Shown: piece by piece, positions 55,482-64,000 of the stretch
Numbering within the stretch: position 1 is the stretch's first letter
Layout: each line of letters begins with the position of its first letter
Source: Metellina segmentata
Taxonomy: Eukaryota; Arthropoda; Arachnida; Araneae; Tetragnathidae
NCBI GenBank assembly: GCA_947359465.1
Contig: OX375877.1
Span: 24,315,235 to 24,379,234 of the forward strand
DNA length: 64,000 nucleotides
Direction: 5' to 3'
Position numbers and translations under genes: made by a program
Notes under the pieces: generated by a model
The model's database searches: none
Told to the model about the DNA's origin: nothing
Seen by the model: the letters and a program-made list of their open reading frames with translations, nothing else

Positions 55482-56037
55482 CAGGGCTCGAAATACCCGG
55501 GTGCACAAGTGCACTGTACACATGAAAATAAAACTGTGCATCTAATTTTTTCCCGCTAGGTGCATGCCGTGAACCTAACGTTGAAAATGGCGAGGGAACG
55601 TTTATGTTATTTTGATGCTTGAACAAACTATTAGTATCGACATCACTCGCTCTAGAGGAGCGTAATTAAAATTACTAAATACACACTATGCGAAAACAAA
55701 ATCGCTGGGCCGTAACGGGTTTGTACAGGAGGAAGGTTTACTTGTGTCACTGCCACCAGAACTTTCCGATGATCGAAACATTTTCCAGATGGCTCTGTTG
55801 AAGCGACTGTCGCGACAACCGTGCTCCGGAGAAGGGAGAATTTAGATGTTTAAATATTTTTATTTACTCTCTACTACTAACCTATCTAAACATACCGAAC
55901 TAATAAAGTAGTTTACATTATTTCAATGCTCTTATATTACGTTTTTTTATGTGCACCTAAAATAAAACCTGTGTACCTAATTTAAAAACTTACGTGCACC
56001 TTGTGCACCTGTATTAAAAAATATATTTCGAGGCCTG
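55482..56037. mobile_element. Non-autonomous hAT element with perfect 8-bp target duplication
   Basis: Left end CAGGGCTCGAAATACCCGGG, right end in reverse CAGGCCTCGAAATATATTTT. ACATAAAC is repeated exactly on both sides (55474-55481 and 56038-56045), the 8-bp duplication expected of hAT. Subterminal GTGCAC motifs recur at both ends. At 556 bp it has no transposase frame. Confidence 0.85.
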
Positions 56038-56097
56038 ACATAAACTATCCTCATTTTCACAAACAATTATTAATTACGTAGAACAAACCTGACCCCT

Positions 56098-57440
56098 CAA
56101 ATAAAGCGATGCAACGCGTAACGACCGAAAGAAGCCCGTTGACATTTTCAACAACTTTTTCAAATCTTAAAAGGTGAACAAACAAGAAAACAGCCACACT
56201 TGCACATCATAAACTACCTCGTTTCACAAAGAATTATTAATTATATAGAACAAATCTTTACGTGTAAAATAAAGCGATGCAGCAGCTTTTACAAGCGAAA
56301 TAGATTCATTGACATTTCCAACAGCTTTCTCACTTGTTTACAAGGGGAAAACTACCAAACAAGTAAAACAGTGCATGTCTACCAAATAAATAACTCATTT
56401 TCATTCAGAAATATTAAATACATAGAGCGAAATTAAACCTATTTTTCAGAAAAATTATTAATTACGTAGAACAAAACTAAGTTGTAAAATAGAGCGATGT
56501 AACGCGTACGACCGAAAGAAAACCGTTGATGTTTTCAACAACTTTTTCAAATGTTTAAAGGTGATGAAAAAAAACCAAGAAAACAGCCACACTTGTACAT
56601 CCTAAACTACATTGTTTTTAACAAAGAATATTACATAGAACATAGAACAAATATTTACGCGTAAATAAAGCGATGCAGCAGCTTTTATACAAGTGAAAGA
56701 GATCTATTGACATTTTCAACAACTTATTCACTTGTTTACAAGGGGTGAACTGCCAAACAAGTAAACCAGCGCATGTCTACCAAACAAATGACTCATTTTC
56801 ACTCGGAAATATTAAATACATAGAGCTAAATAGACGTATAAAATAAATCGATGCCGTTTGTACGAACAAAAGAAATATAATCGACGTTTTTAACAACTTT
56901 TCCACTTGTTTACAGGGGGTGAACTACCAAACAAGTAAACCCAGCGCATGTGTCTACCCAAATGAATAACTCTTTTACCCTCAGAGAAATATAAAATACA
57001 TAGAGCGAAATTGACGTATAAAATAAATCGATGCCGTTTATACGAACGAAAGAATTAAATCGACGTTTTCAACAACGTTTTCACTTGTTTACAAGGGGTG
57101 AACTGCCAAACAAGTAAACCAGCGTATGTCTATCAAATAAATAACATATTTTCACTTATAAATATTAAATACATAGAGCGAAATTGACGTATAAAATAAA
57201 TCGATGCCGTTTGTACCAACGAAAGGAATAAATCGACGTTTTCAACAAAGTTTTCACTTGTTTACAAGATGTGAATGACCAGACAAGTAAACCAGCTCAT
57301 GTCTACCAAATAAATAACTCATTTTCACACAGAAATATTAAATACATAAAGGAAATTGACGTACATAAAATAAATCGATGCAGTTTGTGGTAACGAAAGG
57401 AATGAATGGCAGTTTTCATTGTGTTTTTCGTTTGCTTGCA
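56098..57440. repeat. Tandem array of about 175-bp units ending at a splice acceptor
   Basis: Equivalent positions (AAATAAANCGATGNNG...) recur near 56100, 56270, 56486, 56662, 56840, 57021, 57195 and 57369, a period of about 174-182 bp. Each unit carries TTTTCAACAAC, CACTTGTTTACAAGGGGTGA and ACTGCCAAACAAGTAAACCA. The last, shortened unit merges with the polypyrimidine tract and AG acceptor of the MATH-like exon. Confidence 0.85.
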
Positions 57441-57441
57441 G

Positions 57442-58586
57442 GTGGTTGCCGGACATCAAGTGGTGCCATGGCTCTCCTGTACCGCTTCTCCCGCCTGAAC
57501 GACCGCTCCAACACCGGCGTGTTCACGTTCATCGTGACGCGTTCCGTGACTCGCGACGTCCACCGCGACGCCACCACGAAAGACTTCGTGTTCGGCTACC
57601 ACCGCTGGGCCGTGTCCTTCACGCGCACCGAGAAGGTCCTGGGGGTGTACCTGATCCTCCGCAACCCGTCCGAGGGCACAAAGTGCTACGTGGACTACAC
57701 CTTCACCATCCTGAACCGCGAGCACTTCTCCAAGAACGAGGCCTACCCGCAGAAGAACGCCTGCTTCGGAGTGGACGAGCCCGCGCACGGCACCAGCAAG
57801 TGGATGCTGATGTCCGAGCTCAAGTCCCGCCGCTTCACGGACGAGAACTGGGAGTTCCTGATGGAGCTTTCCGTCAGCAACGCGATGACGGTCTTCGAGG
57901 GGCTGGTCAAGATCCCGCACGTGCCCCACTCGGCCAGCGGGCAGAAGGGGCGCGTCAAGCTGGAGACGTCCTACTTCACGTTCGGCAACTTTGAGTGGAA
58001 CGTGTCCATCCTGCCGCACGGGGACGAGGCGGACACCAGCACCAGGCCGAGGGTCCTGCTGAACCGGCTGACGGGCTTCGACCACCAGTGCAGGGTCATG
58101 TACCGGGTGGTGCTGGGGGAGGGCGAGCGCAAGATCGACTCCGGGGTGCTGGACCAGATATCGGACATGAGCGGCCGCATCCGCGGCTTCTCGCTGCGCT
58201 GCCAGGTGCCGGACATCGTGCGCAGGACCGTGCTGCGCGTGCACACGGAGATGATCTGCGCGAACACGATCAGCGAGGCTAAAGTGCCGACGACGCGGGA
58301 CCCAAACGCGACGGCGAACTGCTACGACCGCGACAAGCAGGGGTGGTGCGTTGAGGCAGATATGGAGTGCGAGTTCCTGAGGCTGAAGCTCTTCTACTCG
58401 GACCTGCACAACGTACCAAGGAACCACCTGCGGTCGGTTTCGTGGAACGCTTACGTGATCCGCGACCATCCCAGCACGGGGACCAAGGAGAGCGTGATCG
58501 TCCTCAACGCCCCCCACAACAGCTATTACGTGCAAGATGGGGTGGACATGGGCGTCATCATGGAGACCAACATCCCCGTCAGACAG
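57442..58586 (+). CDS. Coding exon of a MATH/TRAF-like domain protein (gene continues to the right)
   Basis: The exon is bounded by an acceptor TTTGCTTGCAG (ends 57441) and a donor CAG|GTGAGT (58587-58592). The likely start is ATG at 57468 in an excellent context (GTGCCATGG), giving 373 codons in phase 0 to the donor. The frame reads on to 58652 only through intron. The first segment (about residues 15-150) looks MATH-like: HRWAVSFTRTEKVLGVYL around W47, then ILNREHFSKN and FGVDEPAHGTSKWMLMSEL. The second (about 165-270) begins YFTFGNFEWNVSILPHGD around W177. A third region (about 298-370) is possibly a further beta-sandwich. No BTB, RING or transmembrane segment is seen in this exon. MATH domains bind peptide partners in the cytoplasm, often as ubiquitin-ligase adaptors; the role here is unknown. 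GC content is far above the surroundings, with codon third positions nearly all G or C, strong evidence that it is a real gene. The family name is not recognised. Confidence 0.8.
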
Positions 58587-58592
58587 GTGAGT
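58587..58592 (+). other. Splice donor
   Basis: GTGAGT directly after ACAG, consensus U1 site. It sets the exon end and shows the protein continues beyond the window or further right. Confidence 0.8.
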
Positions 58593-58664
58593 GCTATGGA
58601 ACCTCTAGTGGGCATCACACCCCCGATTTACAGGCAGAGCTGTAGTCGTAAATAAATCAGAGGG

Positions 58665-58712
58665 TATACCATGGGGCCTCTACACTAGAATAGGCAGGGG
58701 CCCCATGGTATA
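58665..58712. other. 14-bp perfect hairpin in the intron
   Basis: TATACCATGGGGCC (58665-58678) and its exact inverse GGCCCCATGGTATA (58699-58712) around a 20-nt loop. The AGAGGGTATAC motif on its left recurs at 60247 and 60277. Confidence 0.8.
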
Positions 58713-58856
58713 ATATCCTTTGATGGTACACTCTTAGTATGGTACACTCTGATACCCCCAGAATTTTTTCCATGGGGAGGCGAAACATGTACTTACTACT
58801 TACACTTTCCAGGGGGAGCGGAAATTAATATGTACACGCACACACACATACATGTA

Positions 58857-59736
58857 CACAGTCCAGTCACATGAATGTGACCACCTCTCAAAAGCCAGAA
58901 TAACCACCTTTGGCAGAGCGGACCGCTGCGAGACGTGCAGGAAGAGAGTCACTTAGTTTCTGATGATGAGTGCACCCAGTGAATACCAGTAAAACATTCC
59001 CCAAACCATAATGCTCCCTCCTCCAGCCTGGATCCTTCCGGCAACTGTTGCAGGGTGTTTTCTTTCAGACGTTTCACGCCGTATACGCCAACGTCCATCT
59101 GTCCGATGGAGCATAAAACGTGATTCATCGGAAAAAGCCACCTGTCGCCACTCTGTGGACGTCCAGTTGCGGTACTGGCGTGTAAATGCCAGCCTTCGTC
59201 GCCGATGAACAGCAGTCATAGGTGCATTAACCAGGCGTCTGCTGTGGAGGATAGTGCGCAGCAACGTTCGCTGAAACGTTGTTGAGGATACACTCTTGGT
59301 AGCCCCTCGGCTCATCTGGGTGGTTAGTTGCTCAACAGCTGCACGTCTATTCGACCGAACGCATCTCAGTAGCCTTCGTTCGCATCTGTCATCTATAGCC
59401 CGTGGTTCACCACATGTGCCACGCCGCTGATTTTGGATAGTGACATTTTGCCATGCACGGTATACTTTTACCACGGCGGCACGCGAACAGTGCACAAAAT
59501 TAGCCGTTTCCGAAATGCTTCCACCCTTGGCCCGAAACCCAATAATCATGCCCTTTTGGACGTCGGATAAATCGCTACGTTTCTGCATTACGCCAACGAT
59601 TGAAATGCTTTCCGATGCCCTAGGACATCCTTTATATAAACTCCACTGCAATGTGCTGTCACCTGCCTTTTGTGATTGGTTATTTCACATTGACGTCTAA
59701 AGTAGGCGGTGGTCACATTAATGTGACTGGACTGTG
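58857..59736 (-). mobile_element. Tc1-like transposon, internally deleted
   Basis: The ends are CACAGTCCAGTCACATGAAT and, in reverse, CACAGTCCAGTCACATTAAT, matching over about 29 bp with one mismatch. TA flanks both ends (58855-58856, 59737-59738). The element is 880 bp, about half the full size. It encodes the N-terminal 60% of a transposase on the minus strand. Confidence 0.85.
58953..59588 (-). pseudogene. Tc1 transposase, C-terminally truncated
   Basis: The likely start is MQKRSDLSDVQKGMIIGFRA at 59588. The frame is then open for 211 residues: a bipartite helix-turn-helix region (FRAKGGSISETANFVHCSRA; then CVRSNRRAAVEQLTTQM), a start of the catalytic domain STEWRQVAFSDESRFMLHRT with the first Asp, and GGGSIMVWGMFYWYSLGALI before a stop at 58953. 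The second and third catalytic residues are deleted, so it cannot transpose DNA by itself, though it could still bind the ends. Confidence 0.8.
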
Positions 59737-59739
59737 TAC

Positions 59740-60300
59740 ATATATATAGGAAATCCTTTCTAAGCACCGGGTAGGTATTCATTAAACAAATCCCGCGCTC
59801 GCAAACGGCCGTGAAACATGGGAAAATTTCAATTGTTCTTAAAAGAGGCTTTAATTTTTCTGGAACAATTTGGGCGTTTTCATTGGTCCCTCAAACTCTG
59901 AATAGTGCACATTTCATCTATACCTAAACGTCAACAGATCCTTTTTACCTCCTTTTCTACATGACGAATATTCCCTATATTTATATTTTATGTATCAAGT
60001 ATGGATCTATCCTTAAAAATTCGAAAATTTTCTTCGTTAACATCAGTACAAAGTCTGAATTTCATTCTATCCACAATACTTTGAATAAATTGGTTTTGAT
60101 TAATAGGTACGATTTTGGAATTATGTACCAGGATGATATCTTGAAACAGAAACTTTTATTTTGCTTCTACAGCTGCGTTTCACGTAATGTTTCGAGCGAT
60201 ATTTTATAGAAAAAACAAAGCGGTGTTTGTAGTTTTTAATAAAAAGCAGAGGGTATACGGAATTTGCTGGAAAACCAGAGGGTATACGGCGTATACCCTC
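59740..60300. other. Intronic sequence with AGAGGGTATAC palindrome
   Basis: No gene recognised. A palindrome, AGGGTATACG-G-CGTATACCCT, lies at 60279-60299, with a further direct copy of CAGAGGGTATACGG at 60247. Confidence 0.45.
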
Positions 60301-60312
60301 CACTACAGCCCT

Positions 60313-60665
60313 AGGTACAGAGTGTCCTAAAAGGTCCCGTACTGACGATTCGTGAATTTATTACACACAAACAATATACTTTAAAAGAATAAGTTTTATG
60401 CCAATGGTGAAAAGCACTTTTAGCATAACGTAGGAAAAATTGGACTTACATTTAGAAAAAAATTTCAAAATTTTCGCTCTTTTCTTGGAGGCAAAGCTGA
60501 AGTCGTTTGCGCATATTTTTAGAAACGCGTTTTAAGATGCTGGGAGTGATTTCTTGTAGCCTTTATGCAATGGTAATTTTCAGACCACCTATTGTTTTGT
60601 GATTGTCTTAATTAACTTTGTTCTTTAAATATCCCCACAGAATCTCTCAAGGTCTGGTTAGTTTG
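60313..60665 (-). mobile_element. Possible Tc1/mariner-superfamily remnant
   Basis: Begins TACAGAGTGTCCTAAAAGGT, like the ends of IS630-type elements with TA duplication. The minus-strand interior gives faint C-terminal transposase-like fragments in broken frames. Only one end is recognised. Confidence 0.35.
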
Positions 60666-60780
60666 TTAACCCTTCAAGGGGTTTTTACCAGATACATCGT
60701 CCAACAAGATTTAGTCAAGTTTGTCAATGACGAGATATTTCGATTATCAAGATCTGGTCTATTTTGTTAACCCTCCAAGT
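60665..60780. mobile_element. 'CCCTCCAAGTGG' MITE family remnants
   Basis: TTAACCCTTCAAGGGGTTTT at 60665, GACGAGATATTTCGATTATC at 60730, and a second direct left end, TTAACCCTCCAAGTAGTTTG, at 60768. Confidence 0.5.
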
Positions 60781-60784
60781 AGTT

Positions 60785-60930
60785 TGAAGAGTGGTGTGCC
60801 AGCTCAGGTGTCGCTTCGTCATCTGACCGTGGTTCCAAATTACGCGCTGTTGTCATCCGATCTTTCCCTTAGGTGATTGATCCCAGTCCGTCGTCAATAG
60901 CCCATTGTGTTGCTCTAGAACGACGTTAAC
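60785..60930 (+). mobile_element. SINE, body and 3' part
   Basis: Contains GAAGAGTGGTGTGCCAGCTC, CTTCGTCATCTGACCGTGGT, TTGATCCCAGTCCGTCGTCA, and ATTGTGTTGCTCTAGAACGA. Confidence 0.75.
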
Positions 60931-61094
60931 CTTTACGCTACGACGCTTAGATCTTTTCAATCGTCTCACAGAACGGCTTTCCTCCTGATTCTCCGGGAAG
61001 GCATTCTTTGTTCTATAAGATAAATATATAACCCTTAGGTAGCACGAATATTGATATAACAGAAAAGTTGAGTGTTTAAATTTAATCACAACTT

Positions 61095-61690
61095 TGGAAA
61101 TACGCCGAGCTCATAGTAGTGGAGTTACTATATGAATTTTTGGTAGTATTCGTATTTTTTCAATAATAAAGTTAAATGAATATGAAGTATTAAAACATTG
61201 CTATAGGAACATGCCTAACTCATTGTTTAATGGCGGTATTTGACGCCATCTTGGAAACCAACATTTCTGTCCAGCGGATGCACTCACTATATTTGCTTTT
61301 GAAGGGAAATATGTAATCCTTTGGTAGCATTCCCATTTTTCCAAAAGGAATTGAATATATACCTACTCACAGTGATATCGTACGAACCTTTGATAGTTTT
61401 CACATGGGTTCAATGAGAAAGGTTCAAGGGATGTTAAGTATTTAAAACCTAATAAGGAACGTGCCTTACTAATTGTAATAACAGAGGAAACGGATAGATT
61501 TAATGTTTGGTAGAATTCAAATCAGTCCACCTTCTCGTTTTGATAGTTAAATAACGATTTGGGAATGTGGCTATCTCATAGTAATGCAGCGACTTCATTG
61601 TATGAACCTTTGGTAGTATTCACATTGGTTCAATGAAAAATGTTCATCGGATGTTGAGTATTAAAATACTAATGAATGTACATATCTATC
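61095..61690. repeat. Three imperfect tandem units of about 240 bp
   Basis: Variants of GAACCTTTGGTAGTATTCAC, GGTTCAATGANAAANGTTCA and TTGAGTATTAAAA recur near 61130, 61385 and 61612. Confidence 0.6.
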
Positions 61691-62510
61691 CCAATAGGGA
61701 TTATGTAATTGTTGAATATTGATGATATTTTAGAGATGCACATACCTATCAACAGGTGATCACTTTGTCATTACTTTGAAAGGAAAATGTATAATCCTAA
61801 TAAACTACTACTCTAAAATAAGTGGTTACAGATGAGGTAAAGAGATTTTCACGAAAATATGAATATTTGTGGGTTACTGTTAGAATTTCATATAGTTTCC
61901 CGTTGCATATTTTGTTATTCAACAACGTCCGACCAAATGACTACAATAGCAACATAATCTATCCATAAATGGATAGATTTTTCAAGTAAATATAAAAGTT
62001 TCAGAAGATTACATACACACATGTGACTTCGTATAGTTATACATTACATACTTTGCTATTCAACAGCCTCCAACTGAATAACAACTACAACAATAACACA
62101 ATGACACCAGCCATTCCGCAAAAATATTTCAAGGGAAAGAAAATCCGGAGCATTTCCCTTTTCAAACATAATTAAACGCTTGACCTCCGTTATTGTTCCA
62201 CAAGAACAAAATACAGCACCCGAGTCCTGAGCAAAAAAAAATCTCAACAACAATAGTTTCCAAAACTCCCCACCGCAGTTTGCTGTCATTGCTTTAATTA
62301 CCCGACAAATAAATCTCACCCGCTAGCTCCTTCCCGTTTTCCCGAAAATTCCCGGGCTTAAATTTAAGTGTTCATTGTCTCATATCTGGGAGGCGTCATA
62401 AAAGGCTTAATTAAAAGTAGGATTTGCATTCCTAACATGTATTTGGTGAGCGGTTTAAGTACTATCTGGAACTGCGAATGAGGATTCCTTCAAACATGAA
62501 CAGCATGCTG
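61690..62510. other. Unassigned sequence
   Basis: Contains a pair of related segments (TACAATAGCAACATAATC and CTACAACAATAACACAATG contexts near 61940 and 62085). The part at 62320-62460 looks like single-copy sequence. No gene recognised. Confidence 0.3.
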
Positions 62511-62514
62511 TAGT

Positions 62515-63450
62515 GGTTCTTAAAATATTAAAATAATTACGAGGTTTCGGATCGGGGGGTTGATGTTGATTTGCATTAATTTCTCATATGCATAGTTGCT
62601 GAATTGGGCAACCGAAAAGTAGAAACGAATGCGAGTAATTACAGCATAAGTACGAGGCATTTTGCTAATCACGCCCGGCTGTATAATTTAAAGCCTTTTA
62701 ACAGTTTCGAATCGTAATCATTTTATCATTTGAATTTAAGGTTCAATTAGGATTGGAAATGTACGTATTCACATGGGTTATACACAGTATTTTGAGTTAG
62801 TCAACTCACGAAATAGAATCTGTGCTGAATGGTATATAGGAGGCCGTCTCCATATTAAATTGTGCACAAACGTTATTGTTATCAATAGAAGCCCGATATA
62901 TATTTCGACAAAAAACTTCGAATCGATGTCAGAATTTAACTTCAGATACCAATTTCCAGGTCTTTTGGTTGTGTGATTTCAGAATTATCAAAATAATTTC
63001 AAGGTTTTGGATGGTCTAATGTCGGTATGTAGAACTTTCACACCTGATAACTTCTGAATTGGAAATCCAAAACATAAAAACAAATGGGATTAATTAAAGT
63101 ATAAGTATAAGGCATATTGATACTCATACCTGACTGTATATTTTAAAGCCTTTTAACAGTTTTGATCGTAACCATTGTAACATTTGAATAAAAGGTTCAA
63201 TTGTGATTGATATGCAGGTAGGTATTAATTAAAATCACTGAAGCAACCAATAGAATATTTTAAATATAATAGGAAATGCACGTATTCATATGTATAATAC
63301 TCAGTATTTTGAGTTAATCAACTCAAGCGACCGCCGTTATATTAAACAGTGCATACAATTCAAAATCATCAATTATTAACTCAATAGGTGCCCTATTTTG
63401 AAGCAATATTTCGAATCTATATTGAAATTTAATTTCAGGTAACAAATAAT
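62515..63450. repeat. Imperfect tandem duplication of about 460-bp units
   Basis: Copies at about 62515-62970 and 62975-63450 share TTTAAAGCCTTTTAACAGTT, GGTTCAATTNGGATTG and CAGTATTTTGAGTTANTCAA in order. The second copy has an extra 60 bp (near 63218) that includes GGTAGGTATTAATTAAAAT, similar to the SINE 3' end. Confidence 0.7.
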
Positions 63451-63542
63451 TTGAGGCATTTTGTTTAAGCCATTACACACTCATTGTGTAAACAAAATAG
63501 CAAAACCCCAAAACCAACAAACCTAAGTGAACTTCATTAATT

Positions 63543-63812
63543 TCAAAAATTGCGTGTTCGAATCCAGCCAAAGACCGTTGTGTACAAAGGGCTGGTGCAC
63601 TTAAATCCGTCATGACCCCAAATGTCCTCATGTTCGCGTGGTGAGGAATTTTGTAGAGTGGGATGACAGCTCAGGTGTTGCCTCGTCATCTGACTATTGT
63701 TCCAAATCCCGTGGTATTGTCCTAGAATCTTTCCCATTGCAATTGATCCCAGATCGTCGTCAATCGCCCAATGTGTTGCTCCAGTACGAAGTGGACTAAA
63801 ATACCTACATAT
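63543..63812 (+). mobile_element. SINE with partial tRNA-like head
   Basis: Begins inside the head at GCGTGTTCGAATCCAGCCAA, continues GGGCTGGTGCACTTAAATCC, TGTTGCCTCGTCATCTGACT, GCAATTGATCCCAGATCGTC and ends AAAATACCTACATATA. Confidence 0.8.
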
Positions 63813-63833
63813 AATTGATTTCAAAATTGTATT

Positions 63834-64000
63834 CTGGTAGGTAGGTATTTTAATTGATTTCGCACTTAAACAACACAACGGGCTATTGTCGACTGTTCAT
63901 GATCAATCCCCAATCGAAAGTTCCAAGTACAACACCACGTAATTTTGAACCACCGTCAGATGACGAGGTAAAACCTGAACTGAAACCACACTCTCCAAAC
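63834..64000 (-). mobile_element. SINE, cut by the window end
   Basis: Starts with the 3' end GGTAGGTAGGTATTTTAATT and goes on to CACTCTCCAAAC at the last base. It is inverted against the previous copy, so the two 3' ends face each other with about 20 bp between. Confidence 0.8.

Noticed and set aside
57456..58535. 359-codon minus-strand frame and shorter frames opposite and inside the MATH-like exon
   Set aside because: The GC-rich exon has few stops in any frame. The plus frame alone has MATH-like sequence, splice sites and a good start context.

Overview
This is a eukaryotic genomic window: AT-rich, intron-like and dominated by transposable elements. It has no operons, no rRNA or free-standing tRNA genes that I could recognise, and only one convincing host coding exon. 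Abundant Tc1/mariner, piggyBac, Harbinger-like, hAT and Helitron remnants, together with a tRNA-derived SINE present in about 20 pieces, point to an arthropod. A chelicerate (spider-like) genome is my best guess, but that rests on general familiarity with such repeats and is not proven by the sequence.

Layout. 0-9 kb: a Tc1 copy with a LINE fragment and a SINE nested in it, an end-to-end DD41D-type mariner (2405-3708), a Harbinger-like MITE (4246-4670), and a dense SINE cluster (7.1-8.4 kb). 9-24 kb: degenerate mariner, pogo-like, hAT-like and TTAA-flanked MITE remnants, a 411-bp tandem duplication, a 322-bp GT microsatellite, a 660-bp polypyrimidine tract and a possible non-coding first exon ending in a consensus splice donor (about 23085-23306). 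24.2-33.2 kb: four transposons in series. These are a Harbinger-like MITE, an internally deleted piggyBac, and a Tc1 element (25734-33226) interrupted by a complete LTR retrotransposon (26715-32792).

The LTR retrotransposon is the highlight of the window. It has 445-bp LTRs that look identical by eye, a 5-bp target duplication, a primer binding site that fits tRNA-Ser, and one uninterrupted 1483-codon gag-pol frame. Its domain order is Gag, zinc knuckle, protease, integrase, reverse transcriptase, RNase H. The integrase therefore precedes the RT, although the RT and RNase H are of Ty3/gypsy type. That order is known from the Gmr1-like group.

33-57 kb: more SINEs and MITEs, a 599-bp Tc1/mariner-superfamily derivative inside an AT microsatellite, a 15-copy satellite of exactly 136 bp with two unit types, a minisatellite that seems to have grown from a MITE end, a Helitron-like element (49661-50278), and a non-autonomous hAT with a perfect 8-bp duplication (55482-56037). 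56.1-57.44 kb: a tandem array of about 175-bp units that runs directly into the splice acceptor of the host exon.

Host gene: a GC-rich internal or first coding exon (57442-58586, + strand) encodes 373 residues with at least two MATH/TRAF-like segments and ends in a consensus donor, so the gene continues to the right. A deleted Tc1 element (58857-59736), more SINEs and imperfect tandem duplications fill the rest, probably as intron sequence.
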